Part shown: positions 8,278-17,538 of the stretch, piece after piece
Position numbering within the stretch: position 1 is the first letter of the stretch
Layout of the letters: each line of letters begins with the position of its first letter
NCBI RefSeq assembly: GCF_000716715.1
Contig: NZ_JNYJ01000009.1
Coordinates: 62,001 to 126,000 of the forward strand
Length of the DNA: 64,000 nucleotides
Direction: 5' to 3'
Source of the DNA: Dactylosporangium aurantiacum
GTDB taxonomy: Bacteria; Actinomycetota; Actinomycetes; Mycobacteriales; Micromonosporaceae
Made by a program: the position numbers and the translations under genes
The notes under the pieces: model-generated
Seen by the model: only the letters and a program-made list of their open reading frames with translations
Told to the model about the DNA's origin: nothing
Databases searched by the model: none

Positions 8278-9768
8278 TCAGCGGGTGTCGCGGGTCACCG
8301 TCATCTCGGGGGTGCCGGACGGGCAGGTGAAGGCCATCCGGACCAGGTCATTGCCGCGCCGGAACTCGACGGCGGCGGTCGCGGCCGGACCGTTGTGTTG
8401 GGTTTCCGTCTTGTACGGCCGGATCGCCGCCGCCGTGACGACCCGGACCTGACCGCCGCCGGCGCAGGCGACCTGGACGGTGCCGGCCTCCGTGGTGAAC
8501 GTGACCGGGCGGGTCGGCGCGGGCGACGGGCCGGCGGTCCCCGGCGGCGGTGCCGTGCCGGTGACGGTGGCCGCGCCGCCCGGCGGCGCGGCCGGCGACG
8601 ACGCCGAGCCGTCGGTGGCCGAGCCCGGCAGCTGGCCCGGCTGCTGGCCCGGCTGCGTGGCGGACTGTGCCCCGCCGGTCGGCCCCGCCGCCGCGCCGCC
8701 GGCGGACCCGCCCGCGGCGGTGTCGGGCGCGGCCGTCACCGCACCGGCGGTGCCCTGCGGCCGGTCGGCCCGGTCGATCGCGGCGGCCAGCCACGGCAGC
8801 CCGGCGGCGAGCAGCAGCACGACGGCGGCCAGGGCGTACCAGCGGGCGCGCGACCGCGTCGGGTCCGGCACGGCGGCGTGGTGCGCCGGGACCCGGGCCG
8901 GCAGTGGTGCGGCCGCCGTGGCCGGTGCCGCGGCGGACGGCTCCGGATCGGTGGCGGCGGCCAGGACCGCGGCGGACGTGGACGACTCCGGGTCGGCGGC
9001 GGCGGCCAGGACCGCGGCGACCCGGCCCGCGGAGGGGCGGGCGGACGGCTCCTTGTCCAGGCACGCCATGCACAGCCGGGCGACCGCGTCGGGCACCCCG
9101 GGCAGCGGCGGCAGCGGCACCGGCGGGGTGAAGACGTGGTCGCGGATCAGCTGGGTGGTGGTGCCGGCCGGCCACGGCAGGGTGCCGGCGAGCAGCCGGT
9201 AGAGCAGCACACCGAGGGCGTAGACGTCCGAGGCCGGCACGACGTGGCCGGACAGCCGCTCCGGCGCCAGGTACGCGGGGGTGCCCAGCACGTCCTCGAC
9301 CGGCTGCGGGCCGACGGGGGCGGCGAGCCCGAAGTCGACGAGCTTCGCACCGCCGTCGGTGACCATGATGTTGGCCGGTTTGACGTCCTGGTGGACCAGG
9401 CCGGCCGCGTGCGCCGCGGCGAGCCCGGCGGCGACACCGGCACAGATGCCGAACACCTCCGCGGGCGGCAGCTCCCCGGCGTCGACGTGCTGCTGCAGGG
9501 TGCGGCCCCCGACCAGCTCCATCACCAGGAACGGGAAGCCGTCCTCGCCGAAGTCGTGCACCTGGGCCAGGTTGCGGTGCGACAGGGCGGCCGCGGCGCG
9601 GGCCTCGCCCATGATCCGCTCGCGGGCGGCCGCGTCGCGCAGGTGCAGCACCTTGACCGCGACCGCCCGGTGCAGGACCTCGTCACGGGCCTGCCACACC
9701 ACCGACATGCCGCCCGAACCGAGCAGCTCCTCAAGGCGATAACGCCCGCCCAGCAGCAGCTCACTCAT
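8278..9768 (-). CDS. Ser/Thr protein kinase, single-pass membrane type
   Basis: The N-terminal 270 residues form a PknB-type kinase: glycine loop [10 protein letters not shown], catalytic Lys in VAVKVL, catalytic loop [13 protein letters not shown] and an APE-like LAPERL. The usual HRD arginine is Gln, so this is a non-RD kinase that may not need activation-loop phosphorylation. A low-complexity Ala/Pro linker, one membrane helix ([20 protein letters not shown]) and an extracellular tail with two Cys follow. I start at M ([12 protein letters not shown]), with AGGA upstream; a start 15 codons earlier is possible. The tail ends in a small beta-rich domain of unknown function. Confidence 0.88.
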   Translation of the reverse strand: MSELLLGGRYRLEELLGSGGMSVVWQARDEVLHRAVAVKVLHLRDAAARERIMGEARAAAALSHRNLAQVHDFGEDGFPFLVMELVGGRTLQQHVDAGELPPAEVFGICAGVAAGLAAAHAAGLVHQDVKPANIMVTDGGAKLVDFGLAAPVGPQPVEDVLGTPAYLAPERLSGHVVPASDVYALGVLLYRLLAGTLPWPAGTTTQLIRDHVFTPPVPLPPLPGVPDAVARLCMACLDKEPSARPSAGRVAAVLAAAADPESSTSAAVLAAATDPEPSAAAPATAAAPLPARVPAHHAAVPDPTRSRARWYALAAVVLLLAAGLPWLAAAIDRADRPQGTAGAVTAAPDTAAGGSAGGAAAGPTGGAQSATQPGQQPGQLPGSATDGSASSPAAPPGGAATVTGTAPPPGTAGPSPAPTRPVTFTTEAGTVQVACAGGGQVRVVTAAAIRPYKTETQHNGPAATAAVEFRRGNDLVRMAFTCPSGTPEMTVTRDTR

Positions 9769-9869
9769 CGCGACCATCCTGCACCATCGATGGCCGAAGT
9801 CCATCATCGGCAACCGCCGTTTCCCTGTGCCGCGCCCGTCCGCTGCCGATAGGAGTCGGGGAGGCTGCC

Positions 9870-10880
9870 GTGACCACGATCTTGATCATGCTGGTATGCG
9901 CCGTGGCGGGCGCGGGGATCGGTTTCGCCGCGGGCCGGCGGCGCACGGGCGGCTGGGACGCCGCCGCCGCGGTGCTGCGCCGCGCCGCCGCCGGCGACCT
10001 CACCGGCCGGGTCCTGGCCGGCGCGGACCCGCAGGTCGCCGCGGCCGTCAACGGCACCCTCGACCGGGTCGCCGGCATCGTCCGGCAGGTCGCCGCGGCG
10101 AGCGGTGCCCTCACCGACGCCGGGCGGCAGCTGGGCGGTGTCGTCGAGGAGATGCTGACCTCCGCCGAGCGGTCCGTCGCCGCGTCGCAGCGGGTCCTGG
10201 ACGCCGCCCGGGACGTGCACGCCCAGGTGACCAGCGTCGCCGACGGGGCGAAGCAGCTGGACACCAGCATCGGCGAGATCTCCCGCAGCAGCACCGAGGC
10301 GGCCACCGTCGCCGCCGACGCGGTGCGGGTCACCGACGCCACCGGCAGGACCATGACCCGGCTCGGCGACTCGTCGTCGGAGATCGGCGCGGTCATCAAG
10401 GTCATCACGTCGATCGCGGAGCAGACCAACCTGCTCGCGCTCAACGCCACCATCGAGTCCGCCCGCGCCGGGGCGATGGGCAAGGGCTTCGCCGTCGTCG
10501 CCAGCGAGGTCAAGGATCTGGCGCAGGAGACCGCCACGGCCACCGAGGACATCACCCGCCGCATCGCCGCGCTGCAGTCCGACACCACCGGCGCCGTGCA
10601 GGCGATCGGGCGGATCACCGACGTCATCGGCCGGGTCAGCGGGTACCAGAGCACGATCGCCCGCGCCGTCGAGCTGCAGAGCAGCACCACGGCCGGGATG
10701 AGCGGCGGCATCGGCCGGGCCGCCACCGGCGCCGCCGAGATCGCCGACACGATGACCGCCGTGGCCGCCAAGCGCAAGGAGGCGCACGACACGGTGCTGC
10801 GGGCCCGCGACCTCACCACCCGGCTGGACCGCCTCACCACCGACCTCGCCGGGGCGGTCAGCGGATTCACCATCGGCTGA
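9870..10880 (+). CDS. methyl-accepting chemotaxis-like signalling protein without a sensor domain
   Basis: This 336-residue protein has one N-terminal membrane helix (residues 3-22), a short HAMP-like stretch and a long coiled-coil signalling domain. The hairpin tip is well conserved ([20 protein letters not shown], then [15 protein letters not shown]), the part that contacts CheA/CheW in chemotaxis receptors. No periplasmic or cytoplasmic ligand domain is present, and there are no che genes nearby, so its partner is unclear. The GTG at 9870 follows a GGGGAGG ribosome-binding site. It is divergent from the kinase gene. Confidence 0.85.
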   Translation: MTTILIMLVCAVAGAGIGFAAGRRRTGGWDAAAAVLRRAAAGDLTGRVLAGADPQVAAAVNGTLDRVAGIVRQVAAASGALTDAGRQLGGVVEEMLTSAERSVAASQRVLDAARDVHAQVTSVADGAKQLDTSIGEISRSSTEAATVAADAVRVTDATGRTMTRLGDSSSEIGAVIKVITSIAEQTNLLALNATIESARAGAMGKGFAVVASEVKDLAQETATATEDITRRIAALQSDTTGAVQAIGRITDVIGRVSGYQSTIARAVELQSSTTAGMSGGIGRAATGAAEIADTMTAVAAKRKEAHDTVLRARDLTTRLDRLTTDLAGAVSGFTIG

Positions 10881-11058
10881 CCCCGACCCCGCGGCCGGTC
10901 CTCACCGTTCGGGTGGTGTCGTGGCGGTTCCCGCCCTGTGACCGCACGGACGGCTGAAACTGGTGGTACCGGAAGCGAAGCACGCGATCGCACAAGCTCA
11001 CCGGAAGCGAGACGGCCGGCCCGGGTGGCCGCGGGCCGGCCGGCGCTCGCAAGGGTGC

Positions 11059-11925
11059 ATGATCGGGGGCGTGACCGTCCTCGTCGTCGGTGCCGTCAAC
11101 ACCGACCTGGTGATCGAGACCGCCCACATCGCCGCCCCCGGCGAGACCGTCATCGCGGCCCGGTCCTCGACCGGCCACGGCGGCAAGGGCGGCAACCAGG
11201 CCACCGCCGTCGCCCGCCTCGGCGGCGCCTGCACCCTCGCCGCCCGGGTCGGCGCCGGCTTCGACCCCGCCTCCCTGCCCGGCGTGGACACCTCCGCCCT
11301 GGTCCACGACGCCGCCCCGACCGGCCTCGCCGTCGTGCTCGTCGCCGCCGACGGCGAGAACGCGATCACCGTAGTGCCGGGCGCCAACGCCAACCTCGCC
11401 CCGGCCGACATCAGGCTGCCGCCCGGCCCGCCCGGCGTCGTCCTGGCCAGCCTCGAGGTGCCCCTGCCCGCGGTCGCCGCCGCCGCCCGCCTCGCCCGCG
11501 CCGCCGGCTGGCGGGTCGTGCTCAACCCGGCGCCCGCCGTCGCCCTCCCGCCGGCCCTGCTCGCCGACGTCGACGTCCTGGTCCCCAACGAGCACGAGCT
11601 GGCCGTGCTGGGCTCCCCCGCCGACCTGCTCGCCGCGGGCGTGGGCGCCGTCGTGGTGACCCTCGGCGCGGCCGGCTGCCGCGTGCACCGCCCCGGCGGC
11701 ACCACCACCGTGCCCGCCCACCCGGTGCACGCCGTGGACACCACGGGCGCCGGCGACGCGTTCTGCGCCGCCCTGGCGTGGGCCCTGGACACCGGCCGCC
11801 CCCTGGACGAGGCGGTCCGGCTGGCCTGCGTCGCGGGCGCGCTCGCCACCCGCGCGGTCGGCGCCCGCGCCGCCCTGCCGGCCGCCGCCGACCTGAGCCG
11901 TGCAGCATCGTCTGCCGGCCGTTGA
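11059..11925 (+). CDS. rbsK: ribokinase-type sugar kinase
   Basis: This 288-residue PfkB-family kinase has the two family signatures: an N-terminal GGKGGNQATAVARLGG (sugar and lid region) and a C-terminal DTTGAGDAFCAALAW with the anion hole and catalytic Asp. VVGAVNTDLV at the start is typical of ribokinase, which makes ribose 5-phosphate. The ATG at 11059 has AAGGG four bases upstream; GTG 11071 (MTVLVVGAVN) is equally plausible by alignment. No ribose transporter or RbsD is adjacent, so other sugars or nucleosides remain possible. Confidence 0.8.
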   Translation: MIGGVTVLVVGAVNTDLVIETAHIAAPGETVIAARSSTGHGGKGGNQATAVARLGGACTLAARVGAGFDPASLPGVDTSALVHDAAPTGLAVVLVAADGENAITVVPGANANLAPADIRLPPGPPGVVLASLEVPLPAVAAAARLARAAGWRVVLNPAPAVALPPALLADVDVLVPNEHELAVLGSPADLLAAGVGAVVVTLGAAGCRVHRPGGTTTVPAHPVHAVDTTGAGDAFCAALAWALDTGRPLDEAVRLACVAGALATRAVGARAALPAAADLSRAASSAGR

Positions 11926-12058
11926 CCGGGATCTGATCCGGGGCGCCGTGACCGGTGATGACGGCGGCGGCCCGGTTGACCGGTGGCCTCACCCGTCGGT
12001 CCTCACCCCGGCCCGCCCTCGGGTGACGGAACGCGGCGACGGCTGGCACACTTGCCCC

Positions 12059-12307
12059 ATGTTGCGACGGATGCGGTGGGTTGTCGTGCCGGCGGTGGCA
12101 CTCGTGGTCTTGACGGCGCTGCCCTCGGCGGCCCACGCGCGGCCGGCCGGTGGCGCGGGCGGCACCTCGTTCCTGTCGGACCTGTCGCTGCACGACCTGA
12201 CGATGATCGTGGCCGGCATCGGTGTCTTCGGCGCGCTGCTGATCGTCATCGGCGTCGTCGCGCTGCGCCGGTCCCGCGCCGCCCGCCGGGCGTCCATCGC
12301 CCCCTGA
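12059..12307 (+). CDS. small secreted/membrane protein
   Basis: This 82-residue protein begins with a clear signal peptide (MLRRMRWVVVPAVALVV, cut after SAAHA) followed by a short Gly-rich segment and one membrane helix (DLTMIVAGIGVFGALLIVIG) with a positively charged cytoplasmic end. No family is recognised. Similar small signal-peptide-plus-helix proteins are frequent in actinomycetes and their roles are mostly unknown. Confidence 0.65.
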   Translation: MLRRMRWVVVPAVALVVLTALPSAAHARPAGGAGGTSFLSDLSLHDLTMIVAGIGVFGALLIVIGVVALRRSRAARRASIAP

Positions 12308-12398
12308 CGCGTCCGAGGACCGCGACCGCCGGACGGCCCATTGACTTCTGCGGATGCTCGCCCACAATTTCCATGGGCGGTCACAGAAGGGAATAGCG

Positions 12399-13769
12399 AT
12401 GGGCATTCGCACAAGTCGCATCCTCGTGCCGTTCCACGGTGAGGGATCCGGCGTCGCCGAGCTGACCTGGGCGCAGCTCGGGATCTGGCAGACGATGCGC
12501 GACACCGGGCTCAGCATGAACATCGGCGGGACCGTGCCGATGCCGCCCGGCACCACCGTGCAGGGCATGGAGATGTTGCTGCGCTACCTCGTCGGCCGCC
12601 ACCAGGCGCTGCGGACCAGGCTGCGGTTCGACCCCGACGCCACCCGGCAGGTCGTGTCCGCCGAGGGCGAGCTGACCCTCGAGGTGCTGGACACCGACGA
12701 CGACCCGGCCGCCGCCGCCGAGCAGCTGCGCTCGCGGTACGAGCGGACCCCCTTCGACTACGAGCACGAATGGCCGGTGCGGATGGGGGTCGTGCGCCAC
12801 GGCGGCGAGGTGACCCACGTCGTCGTGCTGTACTGCCACGTCGCCGTCGACGGCTCCGGCATCGACGCGATCGTGCGCGACATGGCCAACCTCGACCCCG
12901 AGACCGGCACGACCACGGCGCCGGTGTCGGGCCTCACCCCGCTGGAGCTGGCGGCGAAGCAGGCGACCCCGGCCGGGCGGCGGCAGAGCGAGAAGTCGCT
13001 GCGCTACTGGGAGCAGCTGCTGCGGTCCATCCCCGCGCAGCGTTTCGGCGTCTCGGACGACCCGCGGCGGCCACGGTACTGGGAGGTCACCCGCCGCTCG
13101 CCGGCGATGCACCTGGCGATGCAGCTGGTCGCGCACCGTACCGGCGCCGGCGTCGGCTACGTGGTGCTCGCCGCCTACTCGGTCGCCCTGGCCAGGCTGA
13201 CCGGGCGCAGCCCGAGCGTGGCGCAGCTGGTGGTGAGCAACCGGTTCCGCCCCGGCTGCGCCGACTCCGTCAGTCAACTGGCCCAGCTGGCCATCTGCGC
13301 CGTCGACGTGGCCGACGCGACCTTCGACGAGGTCGTCGCGCGGGCCTGGACGGCGGCGACGAACGCGTACATGCACGGACACTTCGACCCCCTGGCACTC
13401 ACCGCGATGCTGGAGCGGGTCCGCGCCGACCGCGGCGACGTCGACTTCTCGATCATCGTCAACGACCGGCGGACCCGGGACGGCGCGCCGCCACCGGCGG
13501 ACCTCGCCACGCCGCAGCAGCTGCGCGCCGCGCTGCCCCGCTCGACCAGCTGGTGGAACCGGAAGGTCGACGTGCTCGACGCCGAGCTCAACATCAGCGT
13601 CGACGCCGCGCCCGACGCGGTGGACGTGTCGATCTGCGCCGACACGCACCGGCTCGGCCCGGCCGAGATCGAGGCCCTCGCGCAGGAGATGGAGCGGGTC
13701 ACGGTCGAGGCGGCGTTCGACCCGGCCGCACCGACCCGGGTCGGCGCGCCGATCGCGGCGGGCGGCTGA
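12399..13769 (+). CDS. stand-alone condensation-domain protein (NRPS-type acyltransferase)
   Basis: This 456-residue protein has the fold-defining motifs of an NRPS condensation domain: LTWAQLGIWQ near the N-terminus and a YCHVAVDGSG active site (C146, H147, D151, G152), where the second, catalytic His of HHxxxDG is kept but the first is Cys. Further blocks (RYWEQLL, STSWW) also fit. There is no adenylation or carrier domain. Such free C domains join an acyl or aminoacyl group to an amine or alcohol. The ATG at 12399 has AGAAGGGA upstream. The PfkB kinase gene follows 8 bases later, so the two are probably co-translated parts of one small pathway. Confidence 0.85.
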   Translation: MGIRTSRILVPFHGEGSGVAELTWAQLGIWQTMRDTGLSMNIGGTVPMPPGTTVQGMEMLLRYLVGRHQALRTRLRFDPDATRQVVSAEGELTLEVLDTDDDPAAAAEQLRSRYERTPFDYEHEWPVRMGVVRHGGEVTHVVVLYCHVAVDGSGIDAIVRDMANLDPETGTTTAPVSGLTPLELAAKQATPAGRRQSEKSLRYWEQLLRSIPAQRFGVSDDPRRPRYWEVTRRSPAMHLAMQLVAHRTGAGVGYVVLAAYSVALARLTGRSPSVAQLVVSNRFRPGCADSVSQLAQLAICAVDVADATFDEVVARAWTAATNAYMHGHFDPLALTAMLERVRADRGDVDFSIIVNDRRTRDGAPPPADLATPQQLRAALPRSTSWWNRKVDVLDAELNISVDAAPDAVDVSICADTHRLGPAEIEALAQEMERVTVEAAFDPAAPTRVGAPIAAGG

Positions 13770-13777
13770 GGAGCAGG

Positions 13778-14876
13778 GTGGGTTTCCGGTTCGACGTCGT
13801 CGGGGTGGGGGCGCTCAACTTCGACTCGATCGCCCCCGTCTCGACCGCCGCGCGGTCCCTGCTGCGCGGCGCCGTCGACTGGGGCGGCGAATGCCGGGTG
13901 GGCGCGGCCACCGTGGACGCGGCGATGCGCACCGTGCCCGCCGCGGCGGTCCGGGTCGCGGTCGGCGGGTCGGCGTACAACACGGTCGCCGCGCTCGCCC
14001 ACACCGGCGCCGGGCTGCGGCTCGGCTACATCGGCGTGGCCGGCCGGCTGCCGGCGCCCGGCGCCCCGATCGTGCAGCGGCTGCGGCGGCTCGGCATCGA
14101 CACCGAGCACGTACGGGACGTGCCCGGCGAGCTCAGCGGCGTCTGCCTGTCCCTGGTCGAGGAGGGCGAGCGGACGCTGCTGGTGCACCCCGGCGCCAAC
14201 GACCGCATGGCCGCGCACCTGGAGTCGCGCTTCGAGCAGGTCGTGCAGTACCTGTCGGCGGCCAGGACCGTGCACGTCACGTCGCTGCTGGACGAGCGCA
14301 GCCCCGCCGTCCTCGCCGACATCCTGGCCACGGTCCGCGACCGCAGCCCCGAGACGGTGCTGACGTTCGACCCGGGGCACGTGTGGGCGGCCGGCGGCGC
14401 CGCCCCGGTCGCGGCCCTCGCCACGATGGCCGACCACGTGCTGGTGAACGAGCGGGAGCTGCTGGCCCTCGGCGCCACCGGCGACGACACGTGGGCCGCC
14501 GACCGGATCCTGCGCGTCGGCCGGCCGGGCCGGGTCGTGCACGTCAAACGCCCGTCGGGGGTCACCACGTTCACCCGCTCCGGTCCGCTGCTGCGGGCAC
14601 GGTTCCACCCGCAGGACACCGTCGCGCCCGACCTGGTGCGGGACGCCACCGGCGCCGGCGACCTGTACGCGGCCGGCGTGCTGGCCGCGCTCGCCGGCGG
14701 CACCCACCTGTACGACGGTGTCCGGCTCGGCCTCGCCCTGGCCCGGCACAAGCTGCTGCACCTGGCCGACGCCGGCCACGCCGACCTCGCGGCGGTCTTC
14801 GACGACTGGCGGCAGACCACCCCGCGCACGCCGTCACCTGCGCTACCCCTCCGGCGCCGCCGCGAGCCAGGACTGA
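13778..14876 (+). CDS. PfkB-family carbohydrate/nucleoside kinase, 3' end uncertain
   Basis: The GTG at 13778 follows GAGGAG and starts a ribokinase-fold kinase: VVGVGALNFD, GGSAYNTVAALAHTG, LVNERELLALG and the C-terminal signature DATGAGDLYAAGVL with the catalytic Asp. The domain ends around 14,830 (LAAVFDDWRQTT). Oddly, its frame has no stop there and stays open to 16309, straight across the convergent dioxygenase gene; the first nearby stop is a TGA at 14874-14876 in another frame, used here as a provisional end. A lost stop or a frameshift near 14,830 is likely. It is coupled to the condensation-domain gene. Confidence 0.75.
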
Positions 14877-14992
14877 GGTACGCGAAGCCGGCGCGCACCG
14901 CGGCGGCGCCCAGGTGCCCGCCGACCGCGAAGCGCGGCATCCCAGCGCCCGGGTGGCACCTGGAAGCCACGCCGGCGGTGCCACCACGCTGC

Positions 14993-16273
14993 TCAGCCGT
15001 CGATCGCCAGGCCGCGGCGGCCGGTGGCGTTGAGCTGCTCGACGGTGAAGCGGCCCGGCCAGTCGCGCTCGTAGTGCTCCTCCGGGAAGTCCGCCGGGCT
15101 GGAGCCGGTGAGGAACGCCGCGCGCACCGACGCGCTGTACGCCTCGTTGCGCGGGCACCACGGGGCGGCCGGGATGTACATGACGTTGCCCCAGCCGCGC
15201 TGGTCGGTGACCGGTGCCACCGAGTGGATCATGTCGCAGTGCCACCAGACGGAGTCGCCGGCGCGCACGTCGGGGATGCCGCTGAGCGCGCGCAGCAGCG
15301 GGCCGTGCCAGCGCTCGTCGCCGGCGGGGAACGCCTGGTTGACCGTGACGCCGCACATGTCGTCGTCGGCGACGTCGGGCAGCAGCGGGCGCAGCATCAG
15401 CCAGGCCATCGCGCCCGGGATCGGCACCGTGTGCAGCACGCCCTGGTCGTGGTCCATGTCCGACAGGGCGGTCCAGCCCTGGAACGTGCGGAACGCCGAG
15501 CACATCGTCGAGCCCGGGTACTGCGGCCCGGCGGTGCGGTAGGCGGCGTCCCACGGGTCGTACTGCTCGACGCTGCCGTCGAACAGGTGCCGGAACGCCT
15601 GCTGGTAGGCCTGCGTCAGCCACAGGTCGAGGGTGCCGGGGTCGAGGTGCGCGCCCAGCCCGCCGGAGGTCGCGCCCGGCGGGCGGCGGCGGATGCGGTC
15701 CGGGTACATGGCGTCGCGCCGCGGGTCGAACCACCGCACCCCCTCGGACTCGTGCTTCCACAGTCCGTTGAGGAACGCCTGCACGGCCGCCATCCGGTCG
15801 CTCTGCCGGGCCTGCATCTGCGGCTGCGACCAGTAGATCGGGTAGATCTCGGGCTTGGACGCGACGCTGCCGAAGAAGTCGTCGGCCGGGCCGCGGTACT
15901 GCTCGAAGAAGGCGTTGCGTTCGACGTACGAGACGATCTCGCGATCCCAGCCGAGCGCCTGCTCCCGGTCGAAGTGCCCGCGCACCACCAGGCAGCCGCG
16001 GCGGCGCAGGTGCGCGAGGTCGGCCGCGGACACCGTGCCGGCGGCGATGTCGGCGTAGTCGATGACGGGCCAGACGGTCTCGCCGCGCTCGCGGGCCGCC
16101 TCGATGTCGGCGACCTCGGCCTCGACGCCCCGCTGGACGACGGCGAACACCTCCTCGACCGTGCGCCCGGACGCCGCGATCCGCGCCCTGATCGCGGCCT
16201 TGACCTCGCGGGTCGCCGCGCGCAGGTCATCGGGCGTGGTCTCCCAGTGCGGCAGTGCGGTCTGGACCGGCAT
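14993..16273 (-). CDS. DUF1479 protein, Fe(II)/2-oxoglutarate dioxygenase-like
   Basis: This 426-residue protein matches the DUF1479 (YbiU-like) family in length and layout. Candidate iron ligands of a double-stranded beta-helix dioxygenase are HLDPGTLDLW (H, D) and DSVWWHCDMIHSVAP (distal His). The family function is unknown; the relation to phytanoyl-CoA-type dioxygenases suggests oxidation of a small molecule. The ATG at 16273 has AAGGAG seven bases upstream. Its promoter region is shared with the divergent ROK regulator and contains a palindromic operator, so expression is probably tied to a sugar-like ligand of that regulator. Confidence 0.8.
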   Translation of the reverse strand: MPVQTALPHWETTPDDLRAATREVKAAIRARIAASGRTVEEVFAVVQRGVEAEVADIEAARERGETVWPVIDYADIAAGTVSAADLAHLRRRGCLVVRGHFDREQALGWDREIVSYVERNAFFEQYRGPADDFFGSVASKPEIYPIYWSQPQMQARQSDRMAAVQAFLNGLWKHESEGVRWFDPRRDAMYPDRIRRRPPGATSGGLGAHLDPGTLDLWLTQAYQQAFRHLFDGSVEQYDPWDAAYRTAGPQYPGSTMCSAFRTFQGWTALSDMDHDQGVLHTVPIPGAMAWLMLRPLLPDVADDDMCGVTVNQAFPAGDERWHGPLLRALSGIPDVRAGDSVWWHCDMIHSVAPVTDQRGWGNVMYIPAAPWCPRNEAYSASVRAAFLTGSSPADFPEEHYERDWPGRFTVEQLNATGRRGLAIDG

Positions 16274-16287
16274 GGCGTCGCGCTCCT

Positions 16288-16357
16288 TCTAGTCAGGACT
16301 CCTTACTAGATGACCGTACGGCGGGTCGCGGTTTTAGGCAAGAGTCCTGACTAGAAT
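16288..16357. promoter_or_regulatory. two palindromic operators and a leaderless -10 box between DUF1479 and ROK genes
   Basis: A 21-bp imperfect palindrome at 16289-16309 (half-sites CTAGTCAGGA and TCCTTACTAG, 9 of 10 pairing) lies beside the dioxygenase start. A second copy in the opposite orientation is at 16334-16354 (17 of 21 identical); the 14 bases at 16288-16301 recur perfectly inverted at 16342-16355. The -10 hexamer TAGAAT (16352-16357) of the ROK gene overlaps the second copy. The arrangement indicates repression of both genes by the ROK protein. Confidence 0.7.
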
Positions 16358-16363
16358 CGCCGC

Positions 16364-17476
16364 GTGACGCCGGTCAAGCCTTCGCTGGAGCTGCTGCGCT
16401 CCCTGTCCGACGAGCACGTGCTGCGCGCCCTCATGGACGCCGGCCGGCTGACCAGGGCGGAGCTCGCCGCGCTGGCCGGCATCTCCAAGCCGACGGTGTC
16501 GGAGAGCATGCGCCGGCTCACCGCGTCCGGCCTCGTCGTGGACACGGGGGAGCGGACCACGGGCCGCGGGCGGATCGGCACGTACTACGGGCTGTCACCG
16601 TCGGCGGGGACCGCCCTGGCCATCGACATCGCGCCGTCCGGGGTGGTGGCCGAGCGTCTCGACGCGCACGGCACCGTCCTCGCCCGGGCCGCGCGGCCGG
16701 TGGAGCGCCCGGCCAGCGCGGAAGGGGTGGCGGCGGCGCTGGTGGCGGTCGCCCGCGAGCTGACGGGCGGTGCTTCGGGCCTGCCGGGCGGCGGTGGTCC
16801 GGTGCGGGTGGCGGCCGTCAGCGCCGCCGACCCCGTCGACCGCGGCACCGGCCGGCTCGTCCACCTGCCCGACGCCCCGTTCCTCGTCGGCGACCTGGAC
16901 CCGGTGCAGCTGCTCGCCCCGTACGTCACCGGCCCCGTCACCGTCGACAACGACGTCAACTGGGCCGCCCGCGCCGAGCACGCCGGCGACGACTTCGTCT
17001 ACGTGTACCTCGGTGAGGGCCTCGGCTGCGCGGTCGTCAGCGCCGGCGAGGTCCTGCGCGGCCACGCCGGCTTCGCGGGCGAGATCGCGCACCTGATCAC
17101 CACCGGCCCCGGCGGCCGCGCGATGCCCTTCACCGACGTGTTCGCCGCCCTGCGCCTGCGCCGCCCCGACTCCACCGCGATCCACGTGCCGTCCCTGCTC
17201 GCCGCCGCCCCCGGCGTCCTGCCCGTGATCGGCACCGCCGTCGCCGGCGTCCTGGCCGCCGCGGTCGCCCTCGCCGACCCGGCGCTCGTCGTGCTCGGCG
17301 GCCCCTGGGGCAGCCACCCGCCGGTCCTCCAAGCGGTGCGCACCGCCTTCGCCGGCCTGCCCCGCCACGTCCCCGTTCGCGCCGCGGCCCGCACCGACCA
17401 CCCGTCGCTCGCCGGCGCCCGTACCCACGCCCTGCACGCTCTGCGCGCCGCCATCGTCACCGCCGCGTCGAGCTGA
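16364..17476 (+). CDS. ROK-family (NagC/XylR-type) transcriptional regulator
   Basis: This 370-residue protein has an N-terminal winged HTH (TRAELAALAGISKPTVSESMRRL) and a ROK sugar-kinase-like domain (VTVDNDVNWAARAEHA, GHAGFAGEIAHL). The kinase part lacks the cysteine-rich zinc motif of true ROK kinases, as expected for a regulator. The GTG at 16364 has no ribosome-binding site, but TAGAAT ends six bases upstream, so the mRNA is probably leaderless. Palindromic operators cover this promoter and that of the divergent DUF1479 gene, which is the likely target besides itself. Confidence 0.88.
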   Translation: MTPVKPSLELLRSLSDEHVLRALMDAGRLTRAELAALAGISKPTVSESMRRLTASGLVVDTGERTTGRGRIGTYYGLSPSAGTALAIDIAPSGVVAERLDAHGTVLARAARPVERPASAEGVAAALVAVARELTGGASGLPGGGGPVRVAAVSAADPVDRGTGRLVHLPDAPFLVGDLDPVQLLAPYVTGPVTVDNDVNWAARAEHAGDDFVYVYLGEGLGCAVVSAGEVLRGHAGFAGEIAHLITTGPGGRAMPFTDVFAALRLRRPDSTAIHVPSLLAAAPGVLPVIGTAVAGVLAAAVALADPALVVLGGPWGSHPPVLQAVRTAFAGLPRHVPVRAAARTDHPSLAGARTHALHALRAAIVTAASS

Positions 17477-17538
17477 CCCGGGCCGGTCTTGCGCCGGCGC
17501 CGCGGTCGCCGGATCCAGGCCGTGCCGGCGGGGCCGGT

